The notes below the pieces were generated by a model, which saw only the letters and a list, made by a program, of their open reading frames with translations, was not told the origin of the DNA and did no database searches. Of a stretch of DNA of 64,000 bases, positions 12,535 through 22,948 are shown in pieces (the first letter of the stretch is position 1; every line of letters starts with the position of its first letter). Source of the DNA: Rotaria socialis (taxonomy: Eukaryota > Rotifera > Eurotatoria > Philodinida > Philodinidae); NCBI GenBank assembly GCA_905331475.1, contig CAJNYU010004617.1, forward strand, positions 70,036 to 134,035, given 5' to 3'. Made by a program: the position numbers and the translations under genes.

Positions 12535-14083
12535 TTATGGATTAGCGTTTCAAAATCTGTGATTTCATGCACACAAAAGAGATTCTTTTTTTTTTAGTGA
12601 ATACATAATCTTTGGTCGATTGTTTTTTTTTCCTGTATATTCTCAATTGGTAATTGTCCTTATCGTAATTGTATTTTATTTATTCTCGTCAAATTGTTAA
12701 ACATCGTTAGGTGATATATTTCTATTATTCAATATCTATTTATAAAAAAAAAAAAGATTGTGCAATTTATAATTAAATTGTTTTAATACAATAGAAATCT
12801 CGGTTTTTGTTGTTGTTCTACTATCATACAAGAAATCTAGATATAATGTAAATGATTAAATAAGACGTTTACCAAATCTCTGAATCAATTGACGCATGTC
12901 GATCTCTAAGCAATATCTTGCTTTCTTGTAACCAAATCGATTATAAATAACAATGGATCGGAATTTTGTTTTTCTTTTATTGACTATATCAAATATTAGA
13001 ATAGTGACGAAAGAGAACGGTTCATCAATCGAGCTATACAATTTCACAGTAATACACATTCATAGCTAATCAAGGACGGCATGTAAATACTTTATTCATA
13101 TCGGCTATGAATCCATCTTGTTTTTACTTATTTCTGTGTAGAAATCTTTCAAGATATGATAGATTTTGATATGAAAGTTTAAGGCATATATTTGACGACT
13201 ACTTCTTTTTAAAAATAAATACTACAATCAGAATCATCTCATATAGTTCTTCTTCCTTCTCGTGAAGTTAGTCGAATTGCAATGAACACATGTGAAAAGA
13301 AATATTTGAATGCTATTCATGAACTATTTCATTGGTCAGTACAGAGTAATTATGTGTAAACTCTCTCATGAACTAGAGCCATTATACATATTCCTATATC
13401 GTCCAATGCATGTTGTGAATGATCGCAAAATATTCAGTTTTTCTAAAACGAAAAAGCGACATGGCTCGATTCTTTCAACATTCCAGTTTTAAACAGATAA
13501 TTAAAAATTCAAGACAGTCTGCATGTGGACATACAAATAGACATTTTACTATTTGAAGATGCAGATAGATTGCAAACAGTAAATTACGATTCAATCGTCA
13601 ACTTTTGCGCCGTATTCACATTGAATCTCTTTCAATTTTGCAAGTACTTACAAAAAATATATATTTTTCTTTTTAAAGTTAATAAAACGAGAAGTAAAAT
13701 ACTCATTGAGACCACTAAATATCTCGTCTGTTGTACATTCAATGATAAAATAAATGTGGTTTTCTTCTACGACTGACAGACACATTAGATTAGAAAGATA
13801 TTCACGATCAAAGATTGCCCTATATTGAATATAGATTTTCTTTTGAATCCCGAGTCCAAGATTGCTTACCAGCTGAATTTAGTGATCAAATCTGTTTTCT
13901 TTTGATGAATACGTCATAAAAATGTATTAGCCTTTTTAAAGCATCGATACCGTTGCAACCTTCAATAAAGAAGTACCTGCACGTTCACAAAAGTCTCTTT
14001 TTCTATCTATTTTTTTAAATTGCCATTGAAACAATTCATTTTCATTCACTATTTCCAAACTTTTATGCATCTTTTCTTCTAGC
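12535..14083. other. 1.5-kb gene-free stretch
   Basis: Open frames at 12856-13059 (minus), 13310-13492 and 13525-13776 (plus) lack recognisable domains. The stretch ends in a pyrimidine-rich acceptor (TTCTTCTAG) one base before the SET gene start. Confidence 0.45.
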
Positions 14084-15844
14084 ATGAAACGCCGTTTCGA
14101 TTTTACTACAAATCATGAAGTAGATGCCGACGAAAAGCAACGTTTTAAACCGGACACTGTAAGATCTATTTTTTTTTCTTTCATTCATCTTAAATGTTAT
14201 GAGCAGTGAATGATTTGTACAATGTACTTCTACGAGACTTACACTATTTGCTTCGATACTATTACTATATAATATAAAATGACTGAGACTTTATTGCAAG
14301 GGGGAAACATCGGACTTGAAGTACAAAAGTACGTCAAATTACACTACTTGAAGTAGCTAAAAGTATCACTCAAGTAGCACAAAGTTAGAACAAGTAACTT
14401 CAGATAACTTCAAGTAAATGTGAAGTTGAAAAGTAGGTGAAAGTAAATTACTTGAAATAGCTTAAAGTGCTTCGAAGTAGCTTAAAGTAACTTCAAGTTC
14501 AAAAGTCCGCCGTTTCCCATTGCTTTACTGTACGCATCCAACTTCAACAAAATGGACTTGACCATTATTCGATTTTAGAATCTAGAACGTTTGACCGTAT
14601 TTAAAAATTGGCTGAATGAAAATAACGTTGTATGGGAAAATGTGGACATTCGTTCATCACTACTTTATACAGGATTTGCCGTATACAGCACATCATCACA
14701 AGAACTGCCTAATATTCAAATTCCTACAAAATTACTAATGTCAAATCAATCGACACAGATTAGTACTACATTTGTTTTACCAACATCTGATCAACTCGAT
14801 CAAACTGATGAACATATTGATCGAGAAACACTTATTCTAGCTCTTTTTCTTTTACATGAATGCTCGAAAGGTGTTCAATCTCATTGGTATCCTTATATTC
14901 AACTATTACCAGATACATTTACAACTACATTATTTCATAAAGAAAATTATGTTGAAAATACATCGGCGTTTTATTTAACAGAAACTATGCGTCAATCAAT
15001 GACTGAAGTATGGAATCTGGTTGGTTCAAGTACATTTCAATTAGAAGATTTTCTTTGGGCATATACAACTATTACTAGTCGATCTTTTAAATTAGCTGAA
15101 CTTGGTACTGCACTTATTCCATTAGCCGATCTTGCAAATCATGTATCATTTACAGATGAAGCAAATTTATATACGACGGGCATCAATAAAGAAACAGATA
15201 GATTTGTTTTAAAAGCAAAAGATAAGAAAATCGTTGATAAAGAAGAGTTATGTTTAAGATATAATAGCGATTTAGCTAATTGGCAATTATTACTCTATTA
15301 TGGATTTGCCATTGATAATAATCCATCGGATTCGATTTTACTTGAATTAAAAATGGATTCAAATGATACCTATGAAATGGAAATGAAAAAAATGCTTTTA
15401 CTTAATCTAAGTAAATTACGTGAAATTTCTTTTAACTTATTTAACAAATCATTTATTTTTGTAGGCGAAGATTTGTCTTTGGATTATGAGCTCAAAATAG
15501 ATGAAAATGAACCAATTATCAGCGAAAATTTATTAGCTACTCTTCGTTTAATTGTATTGTCAATTGATGAATTGGAACAGTTTAATATATCCAATGTAAA
15601 TGAACTTCTTTCGTCAATGGTCACTGTTGATAATGAACGACGAGCATTAAATAAACTAACAACATTTCTTAATGACTTTAAAGAAGTTTCGTTTACAACA
15701 ACATTAGAAGAAAATCTTAATAGATTGAAATCAAATCAATTGAAGGATGATGAACGATATTCATTAATCTATTTAATTGGTCAAAAACAGATCGTAGACA
15801 ATGCTGTCCGTTGGATTGATAATGCATTTTCTCAATTAGAATAA
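14084..15844 (+). CDS. SETD3-like SET-domain protein (SET plus Rubisco LSMT substrate-binding domain)
   Basis: Two exons (14084-14158 and 14579-15844) give 446 aa. The order is typical of the LSMT/SETD3/SETD4/SETD6 group: LALFLLHE then WYPYIQLLPD; the FLWAYTTITSRSF block; the catalytic-region motif IPLADLANH; then an all-helical C-terminal domain ending LIGQKQIVDNAVRWI, close to SETD3 (RLGEKEILEKAVKSA). SETD3 methylates actin His73 in the cytoplasm. The SETD3 signature PLWDMCNH is PLADLANH here and the FYG motif is not evident (LCLRYN), so the substrate may differ. The ATG lies one base after an acceptor-like TTCTAG. The intron carries a 228-base inverted-repeat element. Confidence 0.78.
14296..14523. 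mobile_element. MITE-like inverted-repeat element in the SET gene intron
   Basis: The stretch begins GCAAGGGGGAAACATCGGAC and ends with the imperfect reverse complement (GTCCGCCGTTTCCCATTGC). The inside is made of repeated variants of AAGTAGCTTAAAGTA and CTTGAAGTA on both strands, so much of it can fold on itself. It has no coding capacity. Target duplications are unclear (TTTA-like bases lie near both ends). This is a non-autonomous DNA-transposon-like or foldback element; the family is unknown. Confidence 0.7.
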
Positions 15845-16897
15845 ATAGAACTTAAAGACAAATTTATTTACATAATTCGTTTTTGGATTCTCACAGGAAA
15901 TTCAAATTTGTTCTTTGATCTCATGATCATACTAATACATATAATACACGAAATGAAAAATCTTTTGCAGACTAATATCTATTGTTCAAAGATGATTGAT
16001 AGTCAAAGAAAGAAATTTTCTATAGCATTCATTTGTATACTTCGAACGGATATATTTCTATGGTCATTTTATCTTCTTTATCTCATTTATAACATTAGTG
16101 TACATTATAAACAATCGTGAAATATCCTTTTGGAATATGGCTCTAGTATTGATCCGTCCTGCTTTAGTTTCGTAAACATACACAGAATTTCACTATGTTT
16201 TTACAAAAATTCTTCAGTATATTTTACTGTTAGACATATTCTACAACATCAATTTCGGTGTAAAACAGCACCAACAATTGCTTCGAATGTATGTTTAATT
16301 GATGAGTAGTATTCTTTCAACTACTATGCATTGTGCTATCGCTAAACTTTCGGTTGGTTCAACCAATTGAAATGCAAAGAAAAACAATAGAATAGAAGAA
16401 TTCTCCTGGTAAAACTTTGCCATAAAAGGCACACCGTAAAATTAAAAATTAACCAAAACAATATGAAAATGTTCATAACTCTCTCAATATTCGTTTTTCA
16501 ATTAAGAACAAATATGGAAATATTCTACAAATGATGGGGAGGGGGACGTGTGCATGTGTGACTCTATTCGGAGAAAGCGATTCATTCGACGCGCATCACC
16601 CACATCCTGCTAACAGAGTCAACTTTTTCGTTAACAGAAGACTGTTTTTTTTGCATAGTATTTCCCCTGTGTTATCAGATCACAAAAATCTATAACGCTC
16701 TAATGTTGGCTTTTATTATTTCATATTGCTTACGGTATCTGCTTTCTCTGACGAGAGGCAAACGCAAGTTCATGAGCTATAGATGTCGCATACACATTAA
16801 ACTATGAACACTGCGATTGGATTATCATCATTATCCATTAAAATAAGCATCGTCATAATTCTTATTGTCTCTGTAAATCTATTTTTCTAAGAATACA
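15845..16897. other. 1-kb intergenic stretch
   Basis: No gene recognised. Around 16535-16620 lies a locally more GC-rich segment (GATGGGGAGGGGGACGTG) that may be promoter-proximal for the next gene. The frame at 15908-16120 is hydrophobic and low in complexity; I do not support it. Confidence 0.4.
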
Positions 16898-17560
16898 ATG
16901 AAAACATCAACATCCATTGATTCAAATTCTATGTCAGATATTAATAAAATTCATAACTCAGGTGACCAATCGATAGTTGGCTCTCATTTAGTAAAATTAT
17001 ACTCTCAATTGGCTAAGCTTGAACAGCAAAATGACAATCCGTCAACAGTCGAATCAAAACGTGTGAAGTCTTTACTAGATTCTCATCATAATAATTATTT
17101 ATATTTAAAAGCTCGTCATAAAACCGAAGAAGAACGTATTAATCGTCGTTTCGATATAGAAACACGTTCTACACAAGCATATTTTGCTGCGAAAAAAAGT
17201 GAATTGAAAGAACATTTACTTGATCGTCTTAGACGTAAACGTAAATTAGTTATTGATGAAATGCGTACTGTTATTGATATCAATTCGCGTTCATTAGATG
17301 TTGATCCATTATTTATTACAATGCAAACACAACATCCACTTCAAACTAAAGCATATAATTTTCGGCAACGATCGGATATCGGACAACAACCGTCAAGTAT
17401 AGGCGAAGAAGAGTATTTAACGCAGCTTGGAATGTTACAACAGCAAACAACACGTAAACGTCTTGTAGGAGCGTTTAGCATTTTTCAATTACCAAAGTGG
17501 ACTATTAAAGATGAAGAATGTGAAGATGATTTAAAAATGATTTCAATTAATCGAAAATAG
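16898..17560 (+). CDS. Sds3/BRMS1-like protein A, short form
   Basis: Single exon, 220 aa. Residues about 30-130 form a charged coiled coil of the Sds3-like type (HKTEEERINRRFDIETRSTQAYFAAKKSELKEHLL), comparable to SUDS3/BRMS1L ([23 protein letters not shown]). Sds3-family proteins dimerise and hold the Sin3-HDAC corepressor together in the nucleus. The C-terminal capping domain (GKLYYDKRWY in SUDS3) is absent; instead there is EEEYLTQLGMLQQQ, somewhat like the SUDS3 stretch before it. Its same-strand neighbour starts 135 bases downstream and is a second member that does carry the capping domain. Which vertebrate orthologue (SUDS3, BRMS1 or BRMS1L) it matches I cannot say. Confidence 0.65.
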   Translation: MKTSTSIDSNSMSDINKIHNSGDQSIVGSHLVKLYSQLAKLEQQNDNPSTVESKRVKSLLDSHHNNYLYLKARHKTEEERINRRFDIETRSTQAYFAAKKSELKEHLLDRLRRKRKLVIDEMRTVIDINSRSLDVDPLFITMQTQHPLQTKAYNFRQRSDIGQQPSSIGEEEYLTQLGMLQQQTTRKRLVGAFSIFQLPKWTIKDEECEDDLKMISINRK

Positions 17561-17695
17561 CTTCTATTTTGTTTTCTTTTTTTTTGTACATACAATATTT
17601 TGTTTAAAAATCTGATAGTTATGTTTTCATATAATTCTAGATGACGATGATCATATTTGTTATTTTATTTTATTTTTGAAAAATCATTTCTTACG

Positions 17696-19191
17696 ATGTG
17701 TTCAATTGAATCGATACGGCATTCTTCACATTCAACAACAAAAAAATTATCTAACCGAAAACTGTCATTAAGAATAATTGAAAAACGTTTAAATCATCTA
17801 CGAGAAGCACTACAAAATTTAGCAGAAAAAGAAATCACAAATCATGAGCAAGATATTGATTATGATGAAAATTATCATGTGCAATATAAAAAACGTTTAG
17901 ATCAATTATTGAGATTATACGATAAACAAGTACGGACAAAACGTTTTTGTTGCAAATAAATAGTTCAATTCAAATTTTATTTTCATTATGTCTAATCTTA
18001 TAGATTTCATATTGAAGAAAATGAATTTTTTCTTAAAGTTATAGTTGATGAGATAGCTATCATTTATAGAGATGTTCAGCGAATGAGTAGTGCATTGAGA
18101 AAAACCATATAATCATGACTATGCCTTTATTTTAGATAGGAAAGTATGTGAGAAGTTTTTGTTTAGACTAAAGTTGCCATTCATATATTTTAAACGGGAT
18201 AAATTTCTACTCTTGATTTGATTTATATTTATTAATTGTATATGAAAAAGTGTGTGATATGTGTGAAACGTTGCGATATTATTTTCTAAATATTTTTCTA
18301 CAGAAAAAAAAAGAATTCCAAAAACAAATATTAAATAGAAATCATCTGAAATTTTCTTCTCTCTTTATTTTTAAATAGGTTAATAATCTAAATCGTTGGC
18401 GCTATTATCGATCGGATACAATTGAAAAGATGTATGCACATGAATTACGTCAATCCGATGAAGTATTTCAAATGAAAAGAATCGATTTCAAAGCAAAATT
18501 GTTATCAACATTTAATGATAAACGTCGTCATTTAGAATATGAACATCAAAATGTTAATATTCGGCATCGTCAAAATTCTGATAATGATCAATATTTACTT
18601 AATGGTATAAATAATAATATCAATGATGCAAATCTATATGATGGACATCCACATCATTCCAATGAATCTAATCAACAGCAACGACCTATGTATAACTTAA
18701 GACGAGCAGCTGCTAATGATATTATATCAGAAAGTTCCGCAGCACCCACAACAGCATCACTAAAAGATTTATCTATATTCAGCGGAACAAATTCATTATT
18801 ACCACCATTTGGTGGCATTGAATTACAAAGATCATTGTCAAATTCGGATATCGATCAAGATTTAAAAGATATTCATCGTAGTTTGAAGAATATTGAACCA
18901 ATAGTGGACAAGAAATTATATGAAAGTCTAAGTGACGATTCATCAATCAAATCTCTAATTGATGTTCGTATTGAAGAAGGTCGTCTGTGGTATCAACGAG
19001 CGTGGTTTTCACGTAATTCACCAATACTTTTAGTTTTTGATGATCTTGAAATAGTTCCTGCACTTGTTTTAACAGTTGGTCGGAATGATTTACTCATACG
19101 TCGTTCAGGTACAAATATAAAGCATCGTGTTAGTCTTTCGCTTTTACACGATGGACATTTATCAATTCGAAAACGTGGTTGTATGTTTTAA
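17696..19191 (+). CDS. Sds3/SUDS3-like protein B with C-terminal capping domain
   Basis: Two exons (17696-17929, 18379-19191, phase 0 join) give 348 aa. A coiled coil lies at about 20-130 (RIIEKRLNHLREALQNLAEKE). A low-complexity Asn/His/Ser linker follows. The end matches the SUDS3 capping domain: VRIEEGRLWYQRAWFSRNSP (SUDS3 ARIEDGKLYYDKRWYHKSQ) and LLIRRSGTNIKHRVSLSLLHDGHLSIRKRG (SUDS3 [26 protein letters not shown]). It is probably the scaffold of a Sin3-HDAC complex. An acceptor-like TTCTAG ends at 17640, between the two tandem Sds3-like genes, as expected if the second is trans-spliced from a shared transcript. An ATG at 17641 opens only a very short upstream frame. Confidence 0.78.
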
Positions 19192-20631
19192 TCTACTGTA
19201 TAAGCGGTGTTGTTCAGCAGATTCTTTTTTTTTGTCTCGTATAGTTTCTTAAAAATACAAGAAAAAACAAAAAAAAAATATAAATATATGTATGAATATA
19301 CTTGTTTCGATTGTTAATTAACTTCTATTCTGTTTTTTAAAGATGTCATTACCCAATAAATTAACATATAATTAATACATTTTATTTTTATTATTCAATT
19401 GATAATGACAAGATTAAATAATATTCAATTGAGTTTTTAATTCGATGACGATATAGTTCTTTTTTTATTCTTAAAAGAAGATGATAAGAAGTTTCTAGTT
19501 TATTATGAAAATTTTCATGATTCGAAACTATAGAAATATCACTCGTTTTTAGAGCTCTAAAACAGCTGGTGTTAACAATTTTCTAAATATTTATTTGTCG
19601 TTTCTAAGAAGAAATGGTAGTAAAAACTTGATGAAGACTCATCAAGAAATCCATGCTTGGAATTATAATTGAATTAATTTTTTGAAATTGTTTCAAGTGT
19701 TGAAATGTAAAAGAATCTAATTTATTCTCATTGTTAAAGAATTTGGAATCATACATATTTGGATAGAGTGAGCAACATACTTCAAAATAGAAAGAATCTA
19801 TTCTTTTTTTAAGCTTACAATAGCATTCAATCATAAAATATTTATCATTGCACTAATTATAAGTTGAACAATTTTTTATAACTGGCAACAGAATATCACA
19901 GGTATGTCGAATTACTTATTGAATTGGTAAAATTGATCGATGCCAACGAGTTAAATGAATTTCTCTGCCATGTTTACTCTCTCACTAACTCGTCTCTTAG
20001 TTCAACAATATTCATGTTATTTTGTGGATTTAATACAACTTGCGATTATCTCTCTCGATAAGTTATTATTATTGAACTACAGGAATGCTATCGTTTTATT
20101 TATTAATTAAATTGAAATTTTCAAAAGACTTGTTGGGATAAGTTTTCGAATTGTTATCAGTTGCCAAGTGTATAAAAGTTTCATGAGAAAAAATATCAAA
20201 TTGAAGCCAAAATTCTGCCAAAAGTTTTACTGAAAGTCATTTCTTGACAGAGACTTCTTTGCTTTCAGTCACCTTCACAACTTCTATCAAGAATAATTGT
20301 CTTCATTTATAAAGAATTTGAATTAAGATTATGCTAGCAGACAAACAATAGGTTTTGTTGAAGTTAAACAGTGCTTTATACAAAAAAGAATGATATTATT
20401 GAACTCTTATATATAGATCAATTGAAGTTCTAATTCTAAACATATTTGTCTGTCTAAATCAGAAGAATTTGGCGACATCTGTGGAAGAACTTCATCTATT
20501 GGCTATGTATGAATCAAAGACAAATGCTTTCACGTCATCCAGTTATGTTTAGTTAAACGTGGATAAACGACACCGCACCAGCACCACGTATACGTAGACG
20601 TAGTCAGTCAAATACTGCATCATTTTCAAGC
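19192..20631. other. 1.4-kb intergenic stretch
   Basis: No gene recognised. The minus-strand frame 19604-19834 has no domain. The last 60 bases before SEC22 contain short CGTAxACGTAGACGTAG repeats that may be promoter or 5' UTR sequence. Confidence 0.4.
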
Positions 20632-21887
20632 ATGGTTCTAATGACAATGATCGGCCGTGTGGCCGATGGTCTTCCTCTCGCTGCCTCTGTTCACAATGAT
20701 ATGCGTGATGATGTAAGACGATTGTTATTTATTTATGTTTGTTAACCTTCTCCTTGATTATATATAATAGTCCGGTCGTAGTGGAAATGAATACCAAAAT
20801 CAAGCAAAGAATATTCTTCGTCATCTAAGTCCGAATTCTCCATCAAAAGCTAGTATTGAAAGTGATCCATATATTTTTCAGTATGTATACTGGTTTGTTT
20901 TCGATACAATTATTTTATCAAAATTTTCCTTAATGAAATTCTAGCTGTTTAATTGATCATGATGTTTGCTATATAACCTTATGCGAAAAAACATTTCCAC
21001 GTAAGAATGCATATGATTATCTTGAAGATCTTGCACAAGAATTCATAGCTCAATATGGACAAAAAGTTCAATTAGCTGCTCGACCCTATTCATTTATTGA
21101 ATTTGGTATGTTATAAAAGAAATTTCTTTTCTTTTCGATCTAAGTTTCTTTTTGTTTGTCTTTCGTAGATAATTATATACAAAAAATGAAAAAACAATAT
21201 GCTGATAGTCGAACCTCACGAGATACTACGGGTCGTTTACGAACGAATTTACAAGATATACAGAATATAATGGTTACCAATATTCAAGATGTTATATCAC
21301 GTGGAGAAACAGTGCAAGGTAGTAATGAGATCTTTTCGTTTTGATTTACCATTTTCACAGCGAAGTAAAAACAACAATGTTCAGGTTTCAAAGGAGTGAA
21401 TTGAAGGGACGAAAAAAAAACTAGCATCAACATCCTTTTCTAGCTATTTAGTAGACATATTATGACAATTTTTGTATACACTTTATACAACATACTGAAA
21501 TAAGATCGTAATACACGTGTGTCTCGAATGTCACCGTAGAAGACTTGCTTTGCGTTCCTTAACCAGAATGCAGTTAGTTAATTTCCAAAAATTTTTATTG
21601 TTGATTTTTGAGCAAGTTAACTGAGTGCAACAACAGATAGTATTTAGCATCACTTATTTGTTTTATTGCTCATATCGATGACTTCAATCATTACTATCAG
21701 AATAAATTCAATATGATTTTCTTTGTTTTTAGGGCTTTCTCAGAAAGCAGCAAATCTTGCATCTATTTCTCAACAATATCGTAAAGATGCGAATTACTTG
21801 AATCGTATGTCATCATTGACAAAAATTGGTTTAACTGTTGGAAGCATTGTTATATTATCTCTCATCGCTTATGTTTTTATTTTTTAA
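20632..21887 (+). CDS. SEC22: SEC22 vesicle-trafficking R-SNARE
   Basis: Five exons (20632-20712, 20771-20880, 20945-21105, 21169-21318, 21733-21887) give 218 aa, against 215 for human SEC22B. The longin domain has MVLMTMIGRVADGLPLAAS, HCLIDHDVCYITLCEKTFPRK and RPYSFIEFDNYIQK. The SNARE helix has LRTNLQDIQNIMVTNIQDVISRGE (zero-layer Arg expected) and AANLASISQQYRKDANYLNR. The protein ends with one membrane span (IGLTVGSIVILSLIAYVFIF). It works in ER-Golgi transport. The last intron (21319-21732, 414 bases) is much longer than the other three. Confidence 0.97.
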
Positions 21888-22414
21888 AATCGTATTGTCT
21901 CGTTATTATCTTTGAATTTTATGTTTATTTTATTTATTTGTGCGTATTCGTTATTATCCATTTAACAAAGAAATTGGCTGTTAAAAGAGAAAAGAGCGAA
22001 CCAATTTTCAATGGACTGAATTTCATGGATGCTAATATTGTTTCATAAAAGATTTCAAAATGTTAATAACGATTTTTTGTGTTTTCATAGAAATAAACAT
22101 CACAAACATATGCACATAATATTCATTAGGCTACTATTGAATATTTTTATCCACTACGTTCGATGTTGACTGTTCCTAAGTTGTTTTTGTTGTTGTTGTT
22201 GCTGATCTATAACATTCAATATGTAGTAGTACTAACGAAAATTTCAGTGTACTTTATAATTCTGCTTTCTTAAATATAAGTTTATAAGCGTGTATCATTA
22301 AGAAAAGTGTTTTTTTTTTGCAAAAATAAAAACATTCAATGTGAACTATAATATTCTAAAACGTATACATATATGTCTACATGTTAAGTTTGGATTGAAT
22401 GAATTCAGTGTAGA
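21888..22414. other. Convergent 3' region of SEC22 and the BAG1-like gene
   Basis: About 530 bases shared by the 3' ends of two convergent genes. It holds several AATAAA-like signals and a short GTT/TTG repeat near 22181-22203. No gene is seen. Confidence 0.5.
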
Positions 22415-22948
22415 TTATGGTTTGTATTCTTCGCCATTGGAACTTTCTGATGTTTGTCCTGGATTGAAAATTGGAAACGATTGGCTATGTTGAACAGGAG
22501 GTGGAGACGGCTCATATTGAGTACCAATTGATGAACTTTGTAAATCTTTTATTTGTTCATGATAATATGGTAAATATTGTGTATAACTTGGAAATGTTGT
22601 CGTTGTATTTAATGGTTGAGTGTAATATGGTTGTTGATAAGCGTAATTACCGTATGAATTGTTGAGCTGATCAACTTTATCCGGCGGAACCATTCGACCT
22701 ACTAATCGAATAGGAACTCCATTTCTAATACCAAAACGACTTAATGGATCATTTGGTCGTGCATGTAATTCTTGTCCATGAAACACAATATTTTGTAATA
22801 CGCGTGGTACACGGAAATTAGTTTCTAATACATTCATTAAATCAGCAACAGTTGGTTCTATTCCATCACTAGCCGATACAGATACTTCATGTATATCACC
22901 ACCAAAATGAAGTTGAAGTTTAATGTAGAAAGCTGTCAGTCGAGGCAT
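22415..22948 (-). CDS. BAG1-type ubiquitin-like domain protein without BAG domain
   Basis: Single exon, 177 aa. Residues 5-85 resemble the ubiquitin-like domain of BAG1: VPRVLQNIVFHGQELHARPNDPLSRFGIRNGVPIRLVGR aligns with [38 protein letters not shown]. In BAG1 this domain docks on the proteasome and a following helical BAG domain binds HSP70. Here the rest (residues 90-177) is Tyr, Pro, Ser and Gln rich, looks disordered, and contains no BAG helix bundle. I saw no exon to the left that would supply one. It could be a proteasome-linked adaptor that lost the HSP70 part, or another UBL family. The UBL is well supported; the function is inferred. Confidence 0.7.
   Translation of the reverse strand: MPRLTAFYIKLQLHFGGDIHEVSVSASDGIEPTVADLMNVLETNFRVPRVLQNIVFHGQELHARPNDPLSRFGIRNGVPIRLVGRMVPPDKVDQLNNSYGNYAYQQPYYTQPLNTTTTFPSYTQYLPYYHEQIKDLQSSSIGTQYEPSPPPVQHSQSFPIFNPGQTSESSNGEEYKP

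Noticed and set aside
18004-18112. A coding-looking stretch (FHIEENEFFLKVIVDE) in the intron of the second Sds3-like gene
   Set aside because: The only acceptor-preceded start gives the wrong phase relative to the upstream exon, and joining 17929 to 18379 restores the family alignment without it. It could still be an alternative terminal exon.
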